A DNA stretch of 55,372 nucleotides from Advenella mandrilli. Lineage in GTDB: Bacteria > Pseudomonadota > Gammaproteobacteria > Burkholderiales > Burkholderiaceae_B. The notes beneath the pieces were generated by a model that saw nothing but the letters and a program-made list of their open reading frames with translations, ran no database searches and had not been told where the DNA came from. The stretch spans positions 1 through 55,372 of the forward strand of contig NZ_JAENGP010000018.1 in assembly GCF_016595155.1 (NCBI RefSeq), given 5' to 3'. How positions within the stretch are numbered: position 1 is the first letter of the stretch; every line of letters begins with the position of its first letter. Of this stretch, positions 10,939 to 22,099 are shown in pieces. The translations under genes and the position numbers were made by a program.

Positions 10939-11838
10939 TTATTGTTCGTTGCTTGACACATTTCCATCTGATTGCTTGAAGAAGCGGAAGAAATCAGAAT
11001 CAGGATCGACGACCAGTAAATCTTTTTTGGAACCGAAGATCGATTTATATGCATTCATGCTATTGTAAAAACTGTAAAAATCAGAATTTTTACCATAAGC
11101 ATCAGCATATATGCCCGCAGCTTCCGCATCTCCCACACCGCGAATGGCCTGGGCTTTGGCATTGGCCTGGGCAAGCTCTTCCTGGACCTTACGGTCCGCC
11201 TCGGCACGAATCATCTCGCTTTCTGCAGCGCCATTGGCTCGCAAACTATTTGCCTCTTGCTTACGCTCGGCCTGCATCCGTGAATAGACGGAATCGGAAA
11301 CCTCCTGTGAGAACTCAATTCGCTTCAGGCGCACATCGACCACCTGGATACCCAAAGGTTTGGCACGCTCCTCTACGTTATTCAGAATCTCGGCCATGAC
11401 GACATCACGCTCTTGTGAAATAACAGCGCGAACCGTACGAGTGTTGACCGAAGCGTTCAGGGCATCGCGAATTTGCGCACCCAGACGATTCTGTGCCGCA
11501 TAGGTGCTGTCTCCGAAAGACACATAGAATTGCAATGGATTTGAAATACGCCACTTGATATAAGAGTCGATAATCAGGTTTTTCTTTTCCGAAGTCTGGA
11601 TTCTTTCAGTATCACCGGATTCGATAGTCTGGATTCGTTTATCAAGATAAACTACATTTTCAAGTGGTGTTGGAAGCTTGAAGTAAAGGCCAGGTTCCTG
11701 GATGGTACGCTGCCATTCACCCAACTTGAACACCAGAGCATAGTTTCGCTCGGAAACAATAAAAACTGACGACGACAGCAAAAGAGCCGCCACAAAAAAT
11801 ACAATACCTACTATAGTTTTACGATTCATTTTACCCAC
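10939..11838 (-). CDS. hflC: HflC, regulator of the FtsH protease
   Basis: HflC is a membrane-anchored SPFH/band-7 protein that assembles with HflK into a large periplasmic complex around the FtsH protease and modulates its turnover of membrane proteins. The 299-residue protein has one N-terminal membrane segment (about 8-27), then the band-7 domain beginning ERNYALVFKLGEW. An Ala/Glu-rich helical stretch near 190-240 is typical of the family. It starts 3 nt after hflK ends, and a terminator follows. Confidence 0.95.
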   Translation of the reverse strand: MGKMNRKTIVGIVFFVAALLLSSSVFIVSERNYALVFKLGEWQRTIQEPGLYFKLPTPLENVVYLDKRIQTIESGDTERIQTSEKKNLIIDSYIKWRISNPLQFYVSFGDSTYAAQNRLGAQIRDALNASVNTRTVRAVISQERDVVMAEILNNVEERAKPLGIQVVDVRLKRIEFSQEVSDSVYSRMQAERKQEANSLRANGAAESEMIRAEADRKVQEELAQANAKAQAIRGVGDAEAAGIYADAYGKNSDFYSFYNSMNAYKSIFGSKKDLLVVDPDSDFFRFFKQSDGNVSSNEQ

Positions 11839-11841
11839 CTC

Positions 11842-13164
11842 CTAGCGACGATCAAAATTATCACGGGTCAGGCGACTTCGTGATGCTGCACTGGCATCAG
11901 TGGTAGAACCTGAGACAGTACTGCTGGAGGAAGTAGTGGCACCGGAGGGTACCGATGTTGTCGCTGGTGCTGAAGCAGAAGCCGGTGTTTGCTCGATCAG
12001 CTTATCGATAGGCAGATACATCATATTATTGCCGCCTTCGGCGTCCAGCATGACTTTAGAGGCATTTTTAAAGACATTTTCCAGTGTGGAGATATACATA
12101 CGTTCACGCGTAATCTCCGGTGCTTTGGCGTATTCCTTTTCTATGCTTTCAAAACGGGCAGCCTCACCTTGGGCCTGCCCCACCACAGTGGCACGATAAC
12201 CTTCTGCATCCTGCACCATACGGGAAGCCTGACCACGTGCCTCGGGAATAACCTTGCTGGCATACGCATTACCTTCGTTTTTCTGGCGCTCGTTATCTTG
12301 GCCGGCCTTGATGGCGTCTTCAAATGCGGCCTGCACCTGCTCGGGCGGCTGCACGTTCTGGATGGCCACCGTGGTGACTTCTATACCAGACTGGTAACGA
12401 TCAAGAATTTGCTGCATCAGTTTCATGACATCTATGGCGGCCGCAGTACGGCTTTCATAAAGGATTTTATTCATTGACTGTTTGCCAACCACTTCTCGTA
12501 TGGCCGTTTCTGCCGCTTGGCGCACTGATTCATCCGGGGAAACCAGACGGAACAGATAATCTGCCGCAGGACTGTAGTCTCCGGCCCCAAGGGGCATTGC
12601 CGCCTTAAGACGATACTGGACATCAAATTGTATGTCGACGATATTCTCATCTTCGGTCAGCATTAAGGCTTCAGGCAATACTTTATTGCGCGAGTTGTCG
12701 CGATAACCAACCGAGAAAGAGCGAACACTGGCAATATCCACCAATTCAACGTTTTGAACAGGTCGCGGAATATGCCACTGGAAACCCGGCTGAACAGTTT
12801 TTAAATATTTCCCGAATTGGGTGACCACACCCACCTGACCTTCGCGGACAATGTAAAAACCACTGGCCAGCCAAAGCAACAAGGCAACGATAATAATAAA
12901 AACAACGCCAAACCTGGCTGCTTTGGGAGAAGGATTGAACCCTCCGCTACGTGGAGGCTTGCCAAAACCACCGCCACCCCCTTTTTTATTACCAAAGACG
13001 CTTTTTATTCGATTATTGAAATCAGCCCAGACCTGATCAAGATCTGGGGGACCATCACCCTGGTTGGAGGGGCGTTTTGGTGGTTCGTTTTGGCCTGAAC
13101 CATTTTGATTACCTCGACCCCAACCCGGATCGTTCAAATTAAATATTTTTGAGATTCGCAACAT
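11842..13164 (-). CDS. hflK: HflK, regulator of the FtsH protease
   Basis: HflK is the partner of HflC in the FtsH-HflKC complex. The 440-residue protein begins with a Gly/Asn/Pro-rich cytoplasmic segment that includes a run of glycines, then a single membrane helix (about 85-107). The SPFH domain starts with FYIVREGQVGVVTQFGKY. The C-terminus is a low-complexity Ala/Ser/Thr tail. Its start overlaps the end of hflX by 26 nt, which suggests coupled translation. Confidence 0.95.
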   Translation of the reverse strand: MLRISKIFNLNDPGWGRGNQNGSGQNEPPKRPSNQGDGPPDLDQVWADFNNRIKSVFGNKKGGGGGFGKPPRSGGFNPSPKAARFGVVFIIIVALLLWLASGFYIVREGQVGVVTQFGKYLKTVQPGFQWHIPRPVQNVELVDIASVRSFSVGYRDNSRNKVLPEALMLTEDENIVDIQFDVQYRLKAAMPLGAGDYSPAADYLFRLVSPDESVRQAAETAIREVVGKQSMNKILYESRTAAAIDVMKLMQQILDRYQSGIEVTTVAIQNVQPPEQVQAAFEDAIKAGQDNERQKNEGNAYASKVIPEARGQASRMVQDAEGYRATVVGQAQGEAARFESIEKEYAKAPEITRERMYISTLENVFKNASKVMLDAEGGNNMMYLPIDKLIEQTPASASAPATTSVPSGATTSSSSTVSGSTTDASAASRSRLTRDNFDRR

Positions 13165-14236
13165 TATTTCCTATTTTTTCTTTGGCCTCAGCGATTGCCC
13201 CGCGCAATCCGTCCAGACCGGTTCGATCTAATGCACTGACAAAAACGCGGACTATCCTGCCCTCTTCGTTTCGTTCAATTTTTGGTTCATAACCAGCAGC
13301 ATCAATCTTATTGTAAACAAGAATGCATGGTATGTCTTTAGCGCCGATCTCTTCAAGCACTTTATTCACTTCCAGGATCTGTTCATCGCGCTGCGCACTG
13401 GAAGCGTCAATAACATGCAAGAGCAAATCGGCCTGAACTGTTTCTTCAAGCGTCGCCTTGAAAGCTGCAATGAGTGTTGTGGGAAGATCACGAATAAAGC
13501 CTACCGTATCCGAGACCACCACCTGCCCTGCGTCCTCAATCCAAATTCTCCGTGTTGTTGTATCAAGCGTGGCAAACAATTGGTCAGCAGCATAGGCTCC
13601 TGCACGGGTAAGGGCATTGAACAAGGTGGATTTACCCGCGTTGGTATAACCCACCAGGGAAACTGACATGACCCCACCTCTTGCCCTTGAGCGGCGTTGT
13701 GTAGTGCGTTGCCTTTCGACTTTACTTAATCGTTCTCGCAACACTTTAACCTTGTCACCAATCATCCGCTTATCCATTTCAAGCTGGGCTTCACCCGGAC
13801 CACGCATGCCTATGCCGCCACGCTGGCGTTCAAGGTGAGTCCACATTCGGGTAAGCCGGGTCATGAGATGTTGTAATTGCGCCAGTTCAACCTGCAGTTT
13901 CCCTTCATGGCTTTTGGCACGCAAGGCAAAAATATCCAGGATAAGCGCCACACGGTCAACTACCCTAAGTTTGAATGCCCTTTCAATATTTCGTTGCTGC
14001 GCCGGACTAAGCGGCTGATCGAACAAAATAATATCGACATCGGAAGACTCGGCCAGCAAAACAGCCTCTTCAAGTTTTCCGGAACCAATGAAATGTGCCG
14101 CATCGGGTTTATCCCGTTTGGCCACGACCGTCGCCACAACCTCTGCTCCGGCGCTTTTAGCCAGCATTTCAAATTCTTCGGCATGAGCCTGATAATCGGG
14201 CTTGCCAAAATCTACACTTATAATTAATGTGCGCAT
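13139..14236 (-). CDS. hflX: GTPase HflX
   Basis: HflX is a ribosome-associated GTPase that splits stalled 70S ribosomes under stress. The 365-residue protein has an N-terminal HflX domain with GSGKLEE and a Gly-rich linker (RGGIGMRGPGEAQLE). The GTPase domain holds G1 VGYTNAGKSTLFNAL, G3 DTVGFIRDLP and G4 NKID. The C-terminal extension is short compared with E. coli (426 residues). It follows hfq by 72 nt across a hairpin and overlaps hflK. Confidence 0.96.
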   Translation of the reverse strand: MRTLIISVDFGKPDYQAHAEEFEMLAKSAGAEVVATVVAKRDKPDAAHFIGSGKLEEAVLLAESSDVDIILFDQPLSPAQQRNIERAFKLRVVDRVALILDIFALRAKSHEGKLQVELAQLQHLMTRLTRMWTHLERQRGGIGMRGPGEAQLEMDKRMIGDKVKVLRERLSKVERQRTTQRRSRARGGVMSVSLVGYTNAGKSTLFNALTRAGAYAADQLFATLDTTTRRIWIEDAGQVVVSDTVGFIRDLPTTLIAAFKATLEETVQADLLLHVIDASSAQRDEQILEVNKVLEEIGAKDIPCILVYNKIDAAGYEPKIERNEEGRIVRVFVSALDRTGLDGLRGAIAEAKEKIGNNVANLKNI

Positions 14237-14244
14237 ACACCCCT

Positions 14245-14281
14245 AAAAAGGAAAATGCCCGCACAGGCTAACCTGGCGGGC
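14245..14281 (-). terminator. Hairpin between hfq and hflX
   Basis: On the minus strand GCCCGC pairs with GCGGGC around a loop that can itself pair (AGG/CCT), followed by ATTTTCCTTTTT. It is probably a partial terminator that lowers hflXKC expression relative to hfq. Confidence 0.6.
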
Positions 14282-14308
14282 CATGTTTTTGCGAAAAGAT
14301 TATTTTTC

Positions 14309-14545
14309 TTATTCAGCAGGAACATCAACCTGAAAACTGACAGCACGAGCTGGAACAACAGTGGAAATTGCGTGTTTGTAAACCATTTGGGTAACGGTAT
14401 TTCTTAGTAAAACCACATATTGGTCGAATGATTCGATTTGTCCTTGTAGTTTGATCCCGTTGACCAGATAAATAGATACGGGAACATGCTCTTTACGCAG
14501 TGCATTTAAGAAAGGATCTTGTAGTGATTGCCCTTTAGTGCTCAT
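14309..14545 (-). CDS. hfq: RNA chaperone Hfq
   Basis: Hfq forms a hexameric ring that pairs small RNAs with target mRNAs. The 78-residue protein has the canonical N-terminus [16 protein letters not shown], the Sm1 motif including [17 protein letters not shown], and Sm2 with [10 protein letters not shown]. The C-terminal tail is very short compared with E. coli (102 residues), as in many betaproteobacteria. It heads hfq-hflX-hflK-hflC; 117 nt separate it from hisC upstream, enough for its own promoter. Confidence 0.98.
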   Translation of the reverse strand: MSTKGQSLQDPFLNALRKEHVPVSIYLVNGIKLQGQIESFDQYVVLLRNTVTQMVYKHAISTVVPARAVSFQVDVPAE

Positions 14546-14662
14546 TGGCGAGGCTCCATTTTAATGTTATTAATAGGTGAATTTTATAGAAATAGTACTT
14601 TACCGACATTTTATACAACTTACCACCTAATAAGTAAATTCCAATATTTTCGGTAATTTTTT

Positions 14663-15757
14663 TTATTCAGACCCAATATTAGTTGAAGTTAATATTTCAG
14701 ACAATGTTTTTATTAATACTTCACATTGTTTCCGGGTTCCGATTGTAATTCTCAAGTACTGCGAAATGCGATCCTGATCAAAATGTCGTACCAAAACAAG
14801 ATGCTCACGTAATTGAGCGCTTAGTACAGACGCCTCAACCTGAGGGTGAGAAACAAAAACAAAATTGGTTTTTGAAGGCAAAACAACAAAACCCAAACTG
14901 TTTAGTTCCTGGGCTACATATTCCCGTGTGGAGATGATTTCCTGCCGGGTTTGTTCGAAATAGGCGTCATCTTCAAAGGCGGCCACCGCACCTACTTGTG
15001 CCAGCCTGTCTATGGGATAGGAATTAAAACTGTTTTTAACCCTGATAAGCGCCTGCAACAAATGAGGCTGCGCCAAGGCGAACCCTACCCGCAAACCCGC
15101 CAGGGAACGTGATTTGGACAAGGTTTGTAAAACAATCAGGTTATCGTACTGTTCCAATAACCTAACCGCTGAATCCGCACCAAAATCGACATAGGCTTCA
15201 TCTATGGCCACCACAATATCAGGCTGCGCCTGAAGTAGTTGTTCTATTTTTTCAAGGCTGACTGCAATCCCAGTAGGTGCATTCGGGTTAGGAAAAATAA
15301 TACCACAGACATCTTCTGAAGAAACATTAATATAGTCATTGATGTCTATTTCAAATTGACTGTTTAACGCAACCGCATCGAAATTGATATTATACAGTTT
15401 GGCATACACCCGATAAAAACTGTAGGTAATATCGGGAAACAGGATTTTTTTGCCCCTGTGTTTGAACAGGGCATAAAACAAATGGGCCAGCACCTCATCG
15501 GAACCGTTTCCGGGAAACACGTAATCAGCAGGAATATCGTAATAACGCCCAATTGCCTCGCGTAATTTATCAGACTCAGGGTCAGGATATAAACGCAGGT
15601 TTTCTTCGACTTCCTGCCGCATCGCATCTATAACGACCGGAGAGGGATCAAAGGGTGATTCATTGGTGTTGAGCTTGATATACTCGCCATCCTTGGGTTG
15701 TTCTCCGGGAACATAAGGCTTCAGTTCCTGAACAAAATCACTCCAGAATTTACTCAC
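14663..15757 (-). CDS. hisC: Histidinol-phosphate aminotransferase
   Basis: HisC is a PLP enzyme that transaminates imidazole-acetol phosphate with glutamate in histidine synthesis. The 364-residue protein has the aminotransferase class I/II fold. KLNTNESPFDPSP lies near the N-terminus, FPNPNAPTG near the middle, and the PLP lysine sits in TLSKSRSLAGLRVG. It starts 12 nt downstream of der on the same strand, away from any other his biosynthetic gene in the window except hisZ. Related paralogues also act on aromatic amino acids, so a second hisC may exist elsewhere. Confidence 0.9.
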   Translation of the reverse strand: MSKFWSDFVQELKPYVPGEQPKDGEYIKLNTNESPFDPSPVVIDAMRQEVEENLRLYPDPESDKLREAIGRYYDIPADYVFPGNGSDEVLAHLFYALFKHRGKKILFPDITYSFYRVYAKLYNINFDAVALNSQFEIDINDYINVSSEDVCGIIFPNPNAPTGIAVSLEKIEQLLQAQPDIVVAIDEAYVDFGADSAVRLLEQYDNLIVLQTLSKSRSLAGLRVGFALAQPHLLQALIRVKNSFNSYPIDRLAQVGAVAAFEDDAYFEQTRQEIISTREYVAQELNSLGFVVLPSKTNFVFVSHPQVEASVLSAQLREHLVLVRHFDQDRISQYLRITIGTRKQCEVLIKTLSEILTSTNIGSE

Positions 15758-15769
15758 GCTTTACCCCGC

Positions 15770-17185
15770 TTATTTATATGGGTTGTGGGAAGATTTGAAC
15801 TCTATTCGCAAAGGTGTACCCGACAAATTGAAAACCTTGCGCATTCTGGATTCCAGATAGCGCCTGTATGACTCGGGCACAGTATCCAGGGCATTACCAT
15901 GAACAATGATAAGAGGTGGATTTTGTCCCCCTTGATGCGCATAACGCATTTTAGGCCTAAAAATCCCTTTGCGTGGTGGCTGTTGCTGCTCTACCGCAGC
16001 ATGTAGTTCCCTCGTAAGCTTGGGTGTTGAAAGCTTAATGAAAGCGGCGGCATGTGCTTCGTTGACCGATTTAAGCAACGCGTTTACACCCTGCCCCTTA
16101 AGAGCGGAAATCGTATGCATTTTAGCAAACGTTAAAAAGCGTAGCTTGCGTTCAAATTCCCGCTGAATCCATTCACGTTTGTCGGCATCAAGACCATCCC
16201 ATTTATTAATGGCCACCACCAGCGCACGGCCTGACTCAAGAATGAATCCGGCAATATGGGCATCCTGATCGGAAATTTCAGATTGGGCATCCAACAGCAG
16301 CAACACCACGTTACTGGCCTCAATAGCCTGCAATGTTTTGATCACCGAAAATTTCTCGACCGACTCAAACACCTTCCCGCGCTTACGCAAGCCGGCGGTA
16401 TCAATCAGGGTATATTTTTTACCATTGCGTTCAAAATCAATTTCGATGGCATCACGTGTGGTGCCAGGCATATCGAAAGCAATGACCCGTTCTTCACCCA
16501 TCAGGGTATTGATAAGGGTGGATTTACCCACATTGGGACGACCAACAATAGCAAGTTTGATACGGTGGTCGGTAAAAACCGTTTCTTCCTGCTCTTCAAG
16601 CTCAGACTCTTCCAACTCAAGATCGGGCTCGGGAACCTCTGTCTCGGGCTCTGCTGAAACAGACTGGATATAGGGATTTTCAAGCTGGGACAGTGCTTCT
16701 TCGATCAGGTCAACAACCCCGTCTCCGTGAGCCGATGAAATGGGATGGGGTGTACCCAGGCCAAGCTCATGGAACTCGGCACTGGCCTGCCCGGCATTCA
16801 TGCCTTCGGCCTTGTTAACGGCCAGCACCACCTTGGGGCCGGCGCGACGCAGCATGTGAGCAATCTCATGGTCGTGTGCATTAATACCGGCACGGGCATC
16901 CACCAGGAAAATAACCACATCAGATTCGGCAATGGCCTGTTCTGTTTGTCGGGCCATTTCCTTGAGAATACCTGTTTTGGCCACCGGCTCAAAACCGCCG
17001 GTATCAATAACCAGAAACGGATAATCACCCACACGACCTTCGCCATAGTGACGGTCACGGGTGAGACCGGAATAATCGGCGACCAATGCTGCCCGTGAAC
17101 GGGTTAAGCGATTGAAAAGGGTTGATTTACCAACGTTGGGGCGCCCAACCAGGGCGACGACCGGTTTAAACTTAATACTGTTCAC
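15770..17185 (-). CDS. der: Ribosome biogenesis GTPase Der (EngA)
   Basis: Der is the double GTPase needed for 50S subunit maturation. The 471-residue protein has two G domains, each with a [11 protein letters not shown]-loop (near residues 14 and 213), joined by an acidic Glu-rich linker. The C-terminal KH-like domain includes [11 protein letters not shown]. The start codon is GTG, overlapping the TGA stop of bamB (GTGA), so translation is probably coupled to bamB. Confidence 0.97.
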   Translation of the reverse strand: MNSIKFKPVVALVGRPNVGKSTLFNRLTRSRAALVADYSGLTRDRHYGEGRVGDYPFLVIDTGGFEPVAKTGILKEMARQTEQAIAESDVVIFLVDARAGINAHDHEIAHMLRRAGPKVVLAVNKAEGMNAGQASAEFHELGLGTPHPISSAHGDGVVDLIEEALSQLENPYIQSVSAEPETEVPEPDLELEESELEEQEETVFTDHRIKLAIVGRPNVGKSTLINTLMGEERVIAFDMPGTTRDAIEIDFERNGKKYTLIDTAGLRKRGKVFESVEKFSVIKTLQAIEASNVVLLLLDAQSEISDQDAHIAGFILESGRALVVAINKWDGLDADKREWIQREFERKLRFLTFAKMHTISALKGQGVNALLKSVNEAHAAAFIKLSTPKLTRELHAAVEQQQPPRKGIFRPKMRYAHQGGQNPPLIIVHGNALDTVPESYRRYLESRMRKVFNLSGTPLRIEFKSSHNPYK

Positions 17186-18339
17186 TTGACACCAAGCATG
17201 ACTAAATTACCCGAACCATTCTGTATTAATATACCGATATTGGTTGCCGTCATGGGAGAAACGATGGCTCGCCCGCTACCAGCGGAAACACGTCCAAGAA
17301 GCGTGCCATCAGCGGCTGAGTAGAAATGCACATAGCCCTCATAGTCACCTGTGGCAAGCACGTTGCCATAAACGACCGGGTTAGTCAATCCACGATTGGT
17401 TAATGTTTGGTCAGTCCATAATTCCTGACCATTTGTGATATTGTAGGCGCGTACCTCACCGTGCACACTGGCCGCATACAAAGAATTACCGGCAGCACCT
17501 ACACCCACTGCGCTTGAAAATGGCTGGTTCCAGACCGGTTGCGCACCATTGGCAGAAATCGCATAGCACCCAACCCGGCCCTGATACGTGGCCAGACACA
17601 AACCGTTGCCTGACAGCAAAGGTTGCCCTACCACGTCAGTGACACTATCAAGGTCTGTTGGCCCCTGTATGGTGGCGGCCAGAATATCCCACTGAGGTGT
17701 ACCTGTTTGCAAATCAAGGGATACCAACCTGCCGGTTGGAACACCTACAAGCACCTGATTGCCGTCAATTAGCATGCGCGAATTTGCCTTGAGCGCCATT
17801 TCAGGATTCGTCCTGAGATAGCTCCATTGCAACTCACCGTTTTGCGCATTGAACGCCTGCACGCGATAATCATCGGCACGCACCACAACCAAACCACCCG
17901 CAATAGTGGCAGGTGTGGAAACAACGGTGGACGCATTAGTGGTCCATAACAATGTACCCGTTGAGTCCAGCGCAATAACTTTGCCTTTTGTGGTGGTTAC
18001 AACCACAACATTACCATCGGTACCCACACCGGCAGCCAATGCTTCATCCAGCTTTGTTTTCCACTGGATTGCACCATTGGACAGATTTGCCTTAACAACA
18101 GAACCATCGGGTGTTGCCGCATAAACCGAGTCTCCCACCAATGCTGGTGCAAAACCAAAACCGCTACCGGAACCAATACTGGCAGACCAAACAGTAAAGC
18201 CATTTACCTGCTGTTGATACTGGGTAAGATCGACCGGTTCAAAACGGGACTCGTTACTAAACAGGGAACAGCCGCCCATAGCGGCAACAGCAAGCGCAAG
18301 AACTGACCCTGACAAAATGCGATGACACGATTTTTTCAT
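17182..18339 (-). CDS. bamB: Outer-membrane assembly lipoprotein BamB
   Basis: BamB is the beta-propeller lipoprotein of the BAM complex that folds outer-membrane proteins. The 385-residue precursor has a signal peptide ending in a lipobox (AAMGGC, lipidated Cys at about 24). PQQ/WD-like propeller repeats follow, with recurring motifs such as [17 protein letters not shown] and [17 protein letters not shown]. It lies between yfgM (3 nt gap) and der (4-nt overlap), the conserved order. Confidence 0.95.
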   Translation of the reverse strand: MKKSCHRILSGSVLALAVAAMGGCSLFSNESRFEPVDLTQYQQQVNGFTVWSASIGSGSGFGFAPALVGDSVYAATPDGSVVKANLSNGAIQWKTKLDEALAAGVGTDGNVVVVTTTKGKVIALDSTGTLLWTTNASTVVSTPATIAGGLVVVRADDYRVQAFNAQNGELQWSYLRTNPEMALKANSRMLIDGNQVLVGVPTGRLVSLDLQTGTPQWDILAATIQGPTDLDSVTDVVGQPLLSGNGLCLATYQGRVGCYAISANGAQPVWNQPFSSAVGVGAAGNSLYAASVHGEVRAYNITNGQELWTDQTLTNRGLTNPVVYGNVLATGDYEGYVHFYSAADGTLLGRVSAGSGRAIVSPMTATNIGILIQNGSGNLVMLGVK

Positions 18340-18342
18340 AAA

Positions 18343-18984
18343 TTACTCTCCACCCAGCACACTTAGTTTTAATTGAACGGCACGAATAAAATCAGGTGCC
18401 AGATTTGGCTGTTCAAGTGCTAACTTCCATTGCTGGACAGCTTCTTGTTTTTTGCCTTGTGCCACCAGGACGTCGCCGGCACGATCCAGAAACAACGCCT
18501 TGAAAGAGGCTGGCGGATTGGCTAACTGTAACAGGGCCTCATCATATTTTTCCTGGTCGGCCAACAGGGACGCCATTCCTAAACGGGCAACCGGCACCAA
18601 CTCAGGGAAAGAGTCGGTTTGCGTAATTAACCACTCAAGCTGAGCCTGGGCCGCTTCGGGCTGGTTGTTGTTTGCCAGAAAATTGGCGGCCAGCAACACG
18701 GCCCTGCCTGTATAAGACGTGTTGGCATAATCTTTTCGTAAAATTGCGCTGGCTTCATGCACGCGCGTGGCTGCCGCCTTGTCATCATTGACAGAAGCAC
18801 TTTGAATGACCTCAAAGTATCCCAGCGCCTGCCTTGACTGGTTGGACTGGTACCATTGCCAGCCATACCAGGCCAAAAAAGCCAGCATAACAACGGTAAC
18901 CACCGACATAATAGGTGTACCCCAACGATCCCACCAGGCTCTCAGGGCATCGATTTTTTCCTGTTCTTCTAAGTCAAAAGCCAT
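18343..18984 (-). CDS. yfgM: YfgM-family membrane-anchored TPR protein
   Basis: The 213-residue protein has a short cytoplasmic N-terminus, one membrane helix at about 22-43, and a periplasmic TPR-like helical domain (YfgM/TPR_21). In E. coli YfgM binds the SecYEG translocon and the chaperone PpiD and aids protein traffic to the outer membrane. It lies between hisS and bamB as in most proteobacteria. The length is normal. Confidence 0.9.
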   Translation of the reverse strand: MAFDLEEQEKIDALRAWWDRWGTPIMSVVTVVMLAFLAWYGWQWYQSNQSRQALGYFEVIQSASVNDDKAAATRVHEASAILRKDYANTSYTGRAVLLAANFLANNNQPEAAQAQLEWLITQTDSFPELVPVARLGMASLLADQEKYDEALLQLANPPASFKALFLDRAGDVLVAQGKKQEAVQQWKLALEQPNLAPDFIRAVQLKLSVLGGE

Positions 18985-18992
18985 ACTTCTGT

Positions 18993-20294
18993 TTAAATCC
19001 TATTTTTTAATTCATTAATGAATGTAGCCAAAGGTACGGTTACCTGAGGTGCAATATTACCATTTTCAGATGCCCGCAACGATTTGATACCAATGGTGCC
19101 GTTTTTAACCTCATCTTCTCCCAGTATGGCGGCAACCGGTGCCCCACTACTATCGGCACGCTTGAATTGCGCTTTGAAAGATGCAGCACCGGCATGCACA
19201 ATAACGCGGACACCCGCATCACGGCATTGTTCTGCCAGTACTTGGGCATGGCGCGAAGCCTCTACCCCCTGGTGGATGAAATAAACATCACAATCAGCCG
19301 GCTTAAGCCATTCTTTATCTTGCACGACCAGTGCCAGCAAGCGCTCGATACCAATACCGAAACCGATAGCCGGAGCGGCCTTGCCACCCAGCAAGGACAA
19401 CAAGCCATCATAACGGCCTCCACCACATACCGTACCTTGTGCCCCCAGGCGATCGGTGACCCATTCGAACACCGTCAGGTTGTAATAATCAAGACCACGA
19501 ACCAGACGTGGATTAATGGTATAAACAATGCCAGCCTGATCAAGGCGGGCCCGTATTTCATTAAAATGAGCCAACGATTCTTCTTTCAGGAAGTCAAACA
19601 GTTTGGGCGCGTTATTGGCCATGTCCTGCATGGCCGGATTCTTGGTATCCAGTACACGCAAGGGGTTGCTGTACATGCGACGCAAACCATCTTCATCTAG
19701 CAGGTCTTTATGCTTTTCAAGGTGAGCAATAAGGGCATCCCGGTGTGCCTGACGCTCTTCGGGCTGCCCCAATGAGTTCAGCTCCAGGCGAACATCGGTA
19801 AGACCCAACATTTTCCACAGGCGCGCCAGCATGATGATTTGCTCGGCGTCGATGTCGGGGCCGGCATAACCCATAGCTTCTACGGAAACCTGGTGAAACT
19901 GGCGGTAACGCCCTTTTTGCGGACGCTCATGGCGAAATACCGGACCCATTGAAAAAATACGCTGTGGACCATCATAAAGCAAATTATGCTCAATAACCGC
20001 ACGCACGATGCCCGCCGTAAACTCGGGACGCATGGTTAGCATTTCGCCCACATCCGTTTTATCTTTTGACATGCTGAACGTGTACATTTCTTTTTCAACG
20101 ATGTCAGTCACTTCACCAATGCCGCGGGCAAACAAACGCGTTTGCTCCAGAATGGGGGTGCGGACATTGTTATAACCATATTGGGCAAGCCATTCGCGAA
20201 TGGTGGCTTCCAGCTTTTCCCAAAGCCAGCTTTCGGCTGGCAAAATATCATTCATTCCACGTATTGCAGAAACTTTTTGGAATGTTTTAGTCAT
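18993..20294 (-). CDS. hisS: Histidyl-tRNA synthetase
   Basis: HisS charges tRNA-His. The 433-residue class II synthetase has motif 1 near the N-terminus ([10 protein letters not shown]), motif 2 around [16 protein letters not shown], the histidine motifs LVRGLDYYN and GGGRYDGLL, and motif 3 [11 protein letters not shown]-terminal anticodon-binding domain is present, unlike in HisZ. It is in the conserved ispG-hisS-yfgM-bamB-der chain. Confidence 0.98.
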   Translation of the reverse strand: MTKTFQKVSAIRGMNDILPAESWLWEKLEATIREWLAQYGYNNVRTPILEQTRLFARGIGEVTDIVEKEMYTFSMSKDKTDVGEMLTMRPEFTAGIVRAVIEHNLLYDGPQRIFSMGPVFRHERPQKGRYRQFHQVSVEAMGYAGPDIDAEQIIMLARLWKMLGLTDVRLELNSLGQPEERQAHRDALIAHLEKHKDLLDEDGLRRMYSNPLRVLDTKNPAMQDMANNAPKLFDFLKEESLAHFNEIRARLDQAGIVYTINPRLVRGLDYYNLTVFEWVTDRLGAQGTVCGGGRYDGLLSLLGGKAAPAIGFGIGIERLLALVVQDKEWLKPADCDVYFIHQGVEASRHAQVLAEQCRDAGVRVIVHAGAASFKAQFKRADSSGAPVAAILGEDEVKNGTIGIKSLRASENGNIAPQVTVPLATFINELKNRI

Positions 20295-20339
20295 ACAAAC
20301 GGATCTCTTTATTCAGATAATTTATTTTTTACCGGGCGC

Positions 20340-21602
20340 TTATGCTCGGGTACCGTAACGCTGCTTTACATAGTTACGAACAATTTCATGAAACTCGGCT
20401 GCAATATTATCACCCTTCAGGGTTATTGTACGCTCTCCATCAATAAAAACCGGTGCAGAAGGCACTTCACCGGTACCAGGCAGGCTAATACCAATGTCGG
20501 CATGACGGCTTTCACCGGGACCATTAACCACACAGCCCATCACGGCCACGTTCATGCTTTCAACACCGGGATATTCGGTTTTCCATAGCGGCATTTGATC
20601 GCGCAAATAAGACTGGATACTATCGGCCAGCTCCTGGAATACCGTACTGCTGGTACGGCCACAACCAGGACAGGCCACCACCATGGGGGTAAAAGCCCGC
20701 AATCCCAGACTTTGTAATATTTCCTGGGCCACCACCACTTCCTTGCGACGATCACCGCCCGGTTCGGGGGTTAACGAAATACGAATGGTATCGCCGATGC
20801 CTTCCTGCATGAGCACCGCAAGCGCGGCCGTAGAGGCAACAATACCTTTGCTGCCCATACCGGCTTCGGTAAGGCCAAGATGCAAGGGATAATTACAACG
20901 ACCCGCCAGATTCCGGTAAACGGAAATAAGATCCTGGACATGACTGACTTTGCAGGAAAGAATGATGGCATTATCTGGCATGCCCAGTTGCTCGGCCCGC
21001 TGTGCATTGCTGATTGCCGACACAACCAATGCCTCTCGCATGAGGGATTGGGCATCCCATGGCTCGGGCTTGGCATTATTTTCATCCATCATGCGGGCCA
21101 TTAATTCGTGATCCAGGCTACCCCAGTTCACACCAATACGAACCGGCTTTTCGTACTTGCAGGCAACCTCGATCATTTGGGCAAAATTATCGTCGCGTTT
21201 TTTACCGCCACCCATATTTCCGGGATTGATACGATACTTGGACAGCGCCTGGGCACACTCGGGATATTGGGTTAACAATTTATGGCCGTTGTAATGGAAG
21301 TCTCCTACCAACGGCACTGAAACACCCATTTTATCCAGTTGTTCACGAATGGCCGGCACGGCCTGCGCCGCCTCTGGGGTATTGACTGTAATCCGGACCA
21401 GCTCGGAACCGGCCAACGCCAATTCTTTAACCTGGATAGCCGTGCCAATATGATCGGCCGTATCGGTATTGGTCATTGACTGGACGACAATAGGCGAACT
21501 GGCACCAACAGGCACAACGGTTGAGCCCCAGGTAACATTAACCAAACGGGTCTGGTGGCGGACAACAGGCCCGACAGGAAAGGGATTTTGGCAAATGGAC
21601 AT
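20340..21602 (-). CDS. ispG: 4-hydroxy-3-methylbut-2-enyl diphosphate synthase IspG (GcpE)
   Basis: IspG is the [4Fe-4S] enzyme that reduces MEcPP to HMBPP in the MEP isoprenoid pathway. The 420-residue protein has the TIM-barrel start ([11 protein letters not shown]) and a C-terminal cluster domain with CPGCGRTSS and the later Cys in [11 protein letters not shown]. Length and motifs are normal for a proteobacterial enzyme. It lies 2 nt after rodZ. Confidence 0.97.
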   Translation of the reverse strand: MSICQNPFPVGPVVRHQTRLVNVTWGSTVVPVGASSPIVVQSMTNTDTADHIGTAIQVKELALAGSELVRITVNTPEAAQAVPAIREQLDKMGVSVPLVGDFHYNGHKLLTQYPECAQALSKYRINPGNMGGGKKRDDNFAQMIEVACKYEKPVRIGVNWGSLDHELMARMMDENNAKPEPWDAQSLMREALVVSAISNAQRAEQLGMPDNAIILSCKVSHVQDLISVYRNLAGRCNYPLHLGLTEAGMGSKGIVASTAALAVLMQEGIGDTIRISLTPEPGGDRRKEVVVAQEILQSLGLRAFTPMVVACPGCGRTSSTVFQELADSIQSYLRDQMPLWKTEYPGVESMNVAVMGCVVNGPGESRHADIGISLPGTGEVPSAPVFIDGERTITLKGDNIAAEFHEIVRNYVKQRYGTRA

Positions 21603-21604
21603 AA

Positions 21605-22099
21605 TTAATTAAATAAATTCCTGAAGTTTTCCAAGCCGATATCTTCAAGTGTAAACCACTCACGGCTATAGCCATAAACAGCAATAACAACCAGGATCAG
21701 AACAATAATGAAAATCCAGGTTCCCGTACCCGAACGCGATGATTCATAACCCTCACTGGCACTGAAATCAGCCGTTGATTGCAGGCTTGTTAATTCCTGT
21801 TTATTGACATTGGCACCATTTTGCCTGATCAAAAGATCAAGCATTTGCTGCTCATCTTCTCCTAGCAGGCGGGCATATTTACGAACCAATCCTTTTAACA
21901 CAAACCCTTGCGGCAATACAGACCATTTTTGCGCCTCAAGGGCGTTGATTTGCATGGATGAAAACTTGATCTGGTTGGAAACATCACTAACAGACCAGCC
22001 TTTTTTTTCACGCAATCCTTTCAACAATACCCCCAGGTTTTTGTCTTCTGGAGAATCAGAACCGGATACTTCGTTCATGTCTGCACTTAATTGCGTCAC
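21605..22099 (-). CDS. rodZ: Short RodZ-like cytoskeleton protein
   Basis: The 164-residue protein has an N-terminal helix-turn-helix of the RodZ/HTH_25 type (about 22-85, [19 protein letters not shown]), a short linker and one membrane helix (about 127-144). Only about 20 residues follow the membrane segment, so the large periplasmic domain of E. coli RodZ (337 residues) is missing. RodZ links MreB filaments to the envelope and supports rod shape. The start GTG overlaps the rlmN stop by one base (TAGTG); an internal ATG seven codons later is an alternative. Position before ispG supports the assignment. Confidence 0.85.
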   Translation of the reverse strand: MTQLSADMNEVSGSDSPEDKNLGVLLKGLREKKGWSVSDVSNQIKFSSMQINALEAQKWSVLPQGFVLKGLVRKYARLLGEDEQQMLDLLIRQNGANVNKQELTSLQSTADFSASEGYESSRSGTGTWIFIIVLILVVIAVYGYSREWFTLEDIGLENFRNLFN

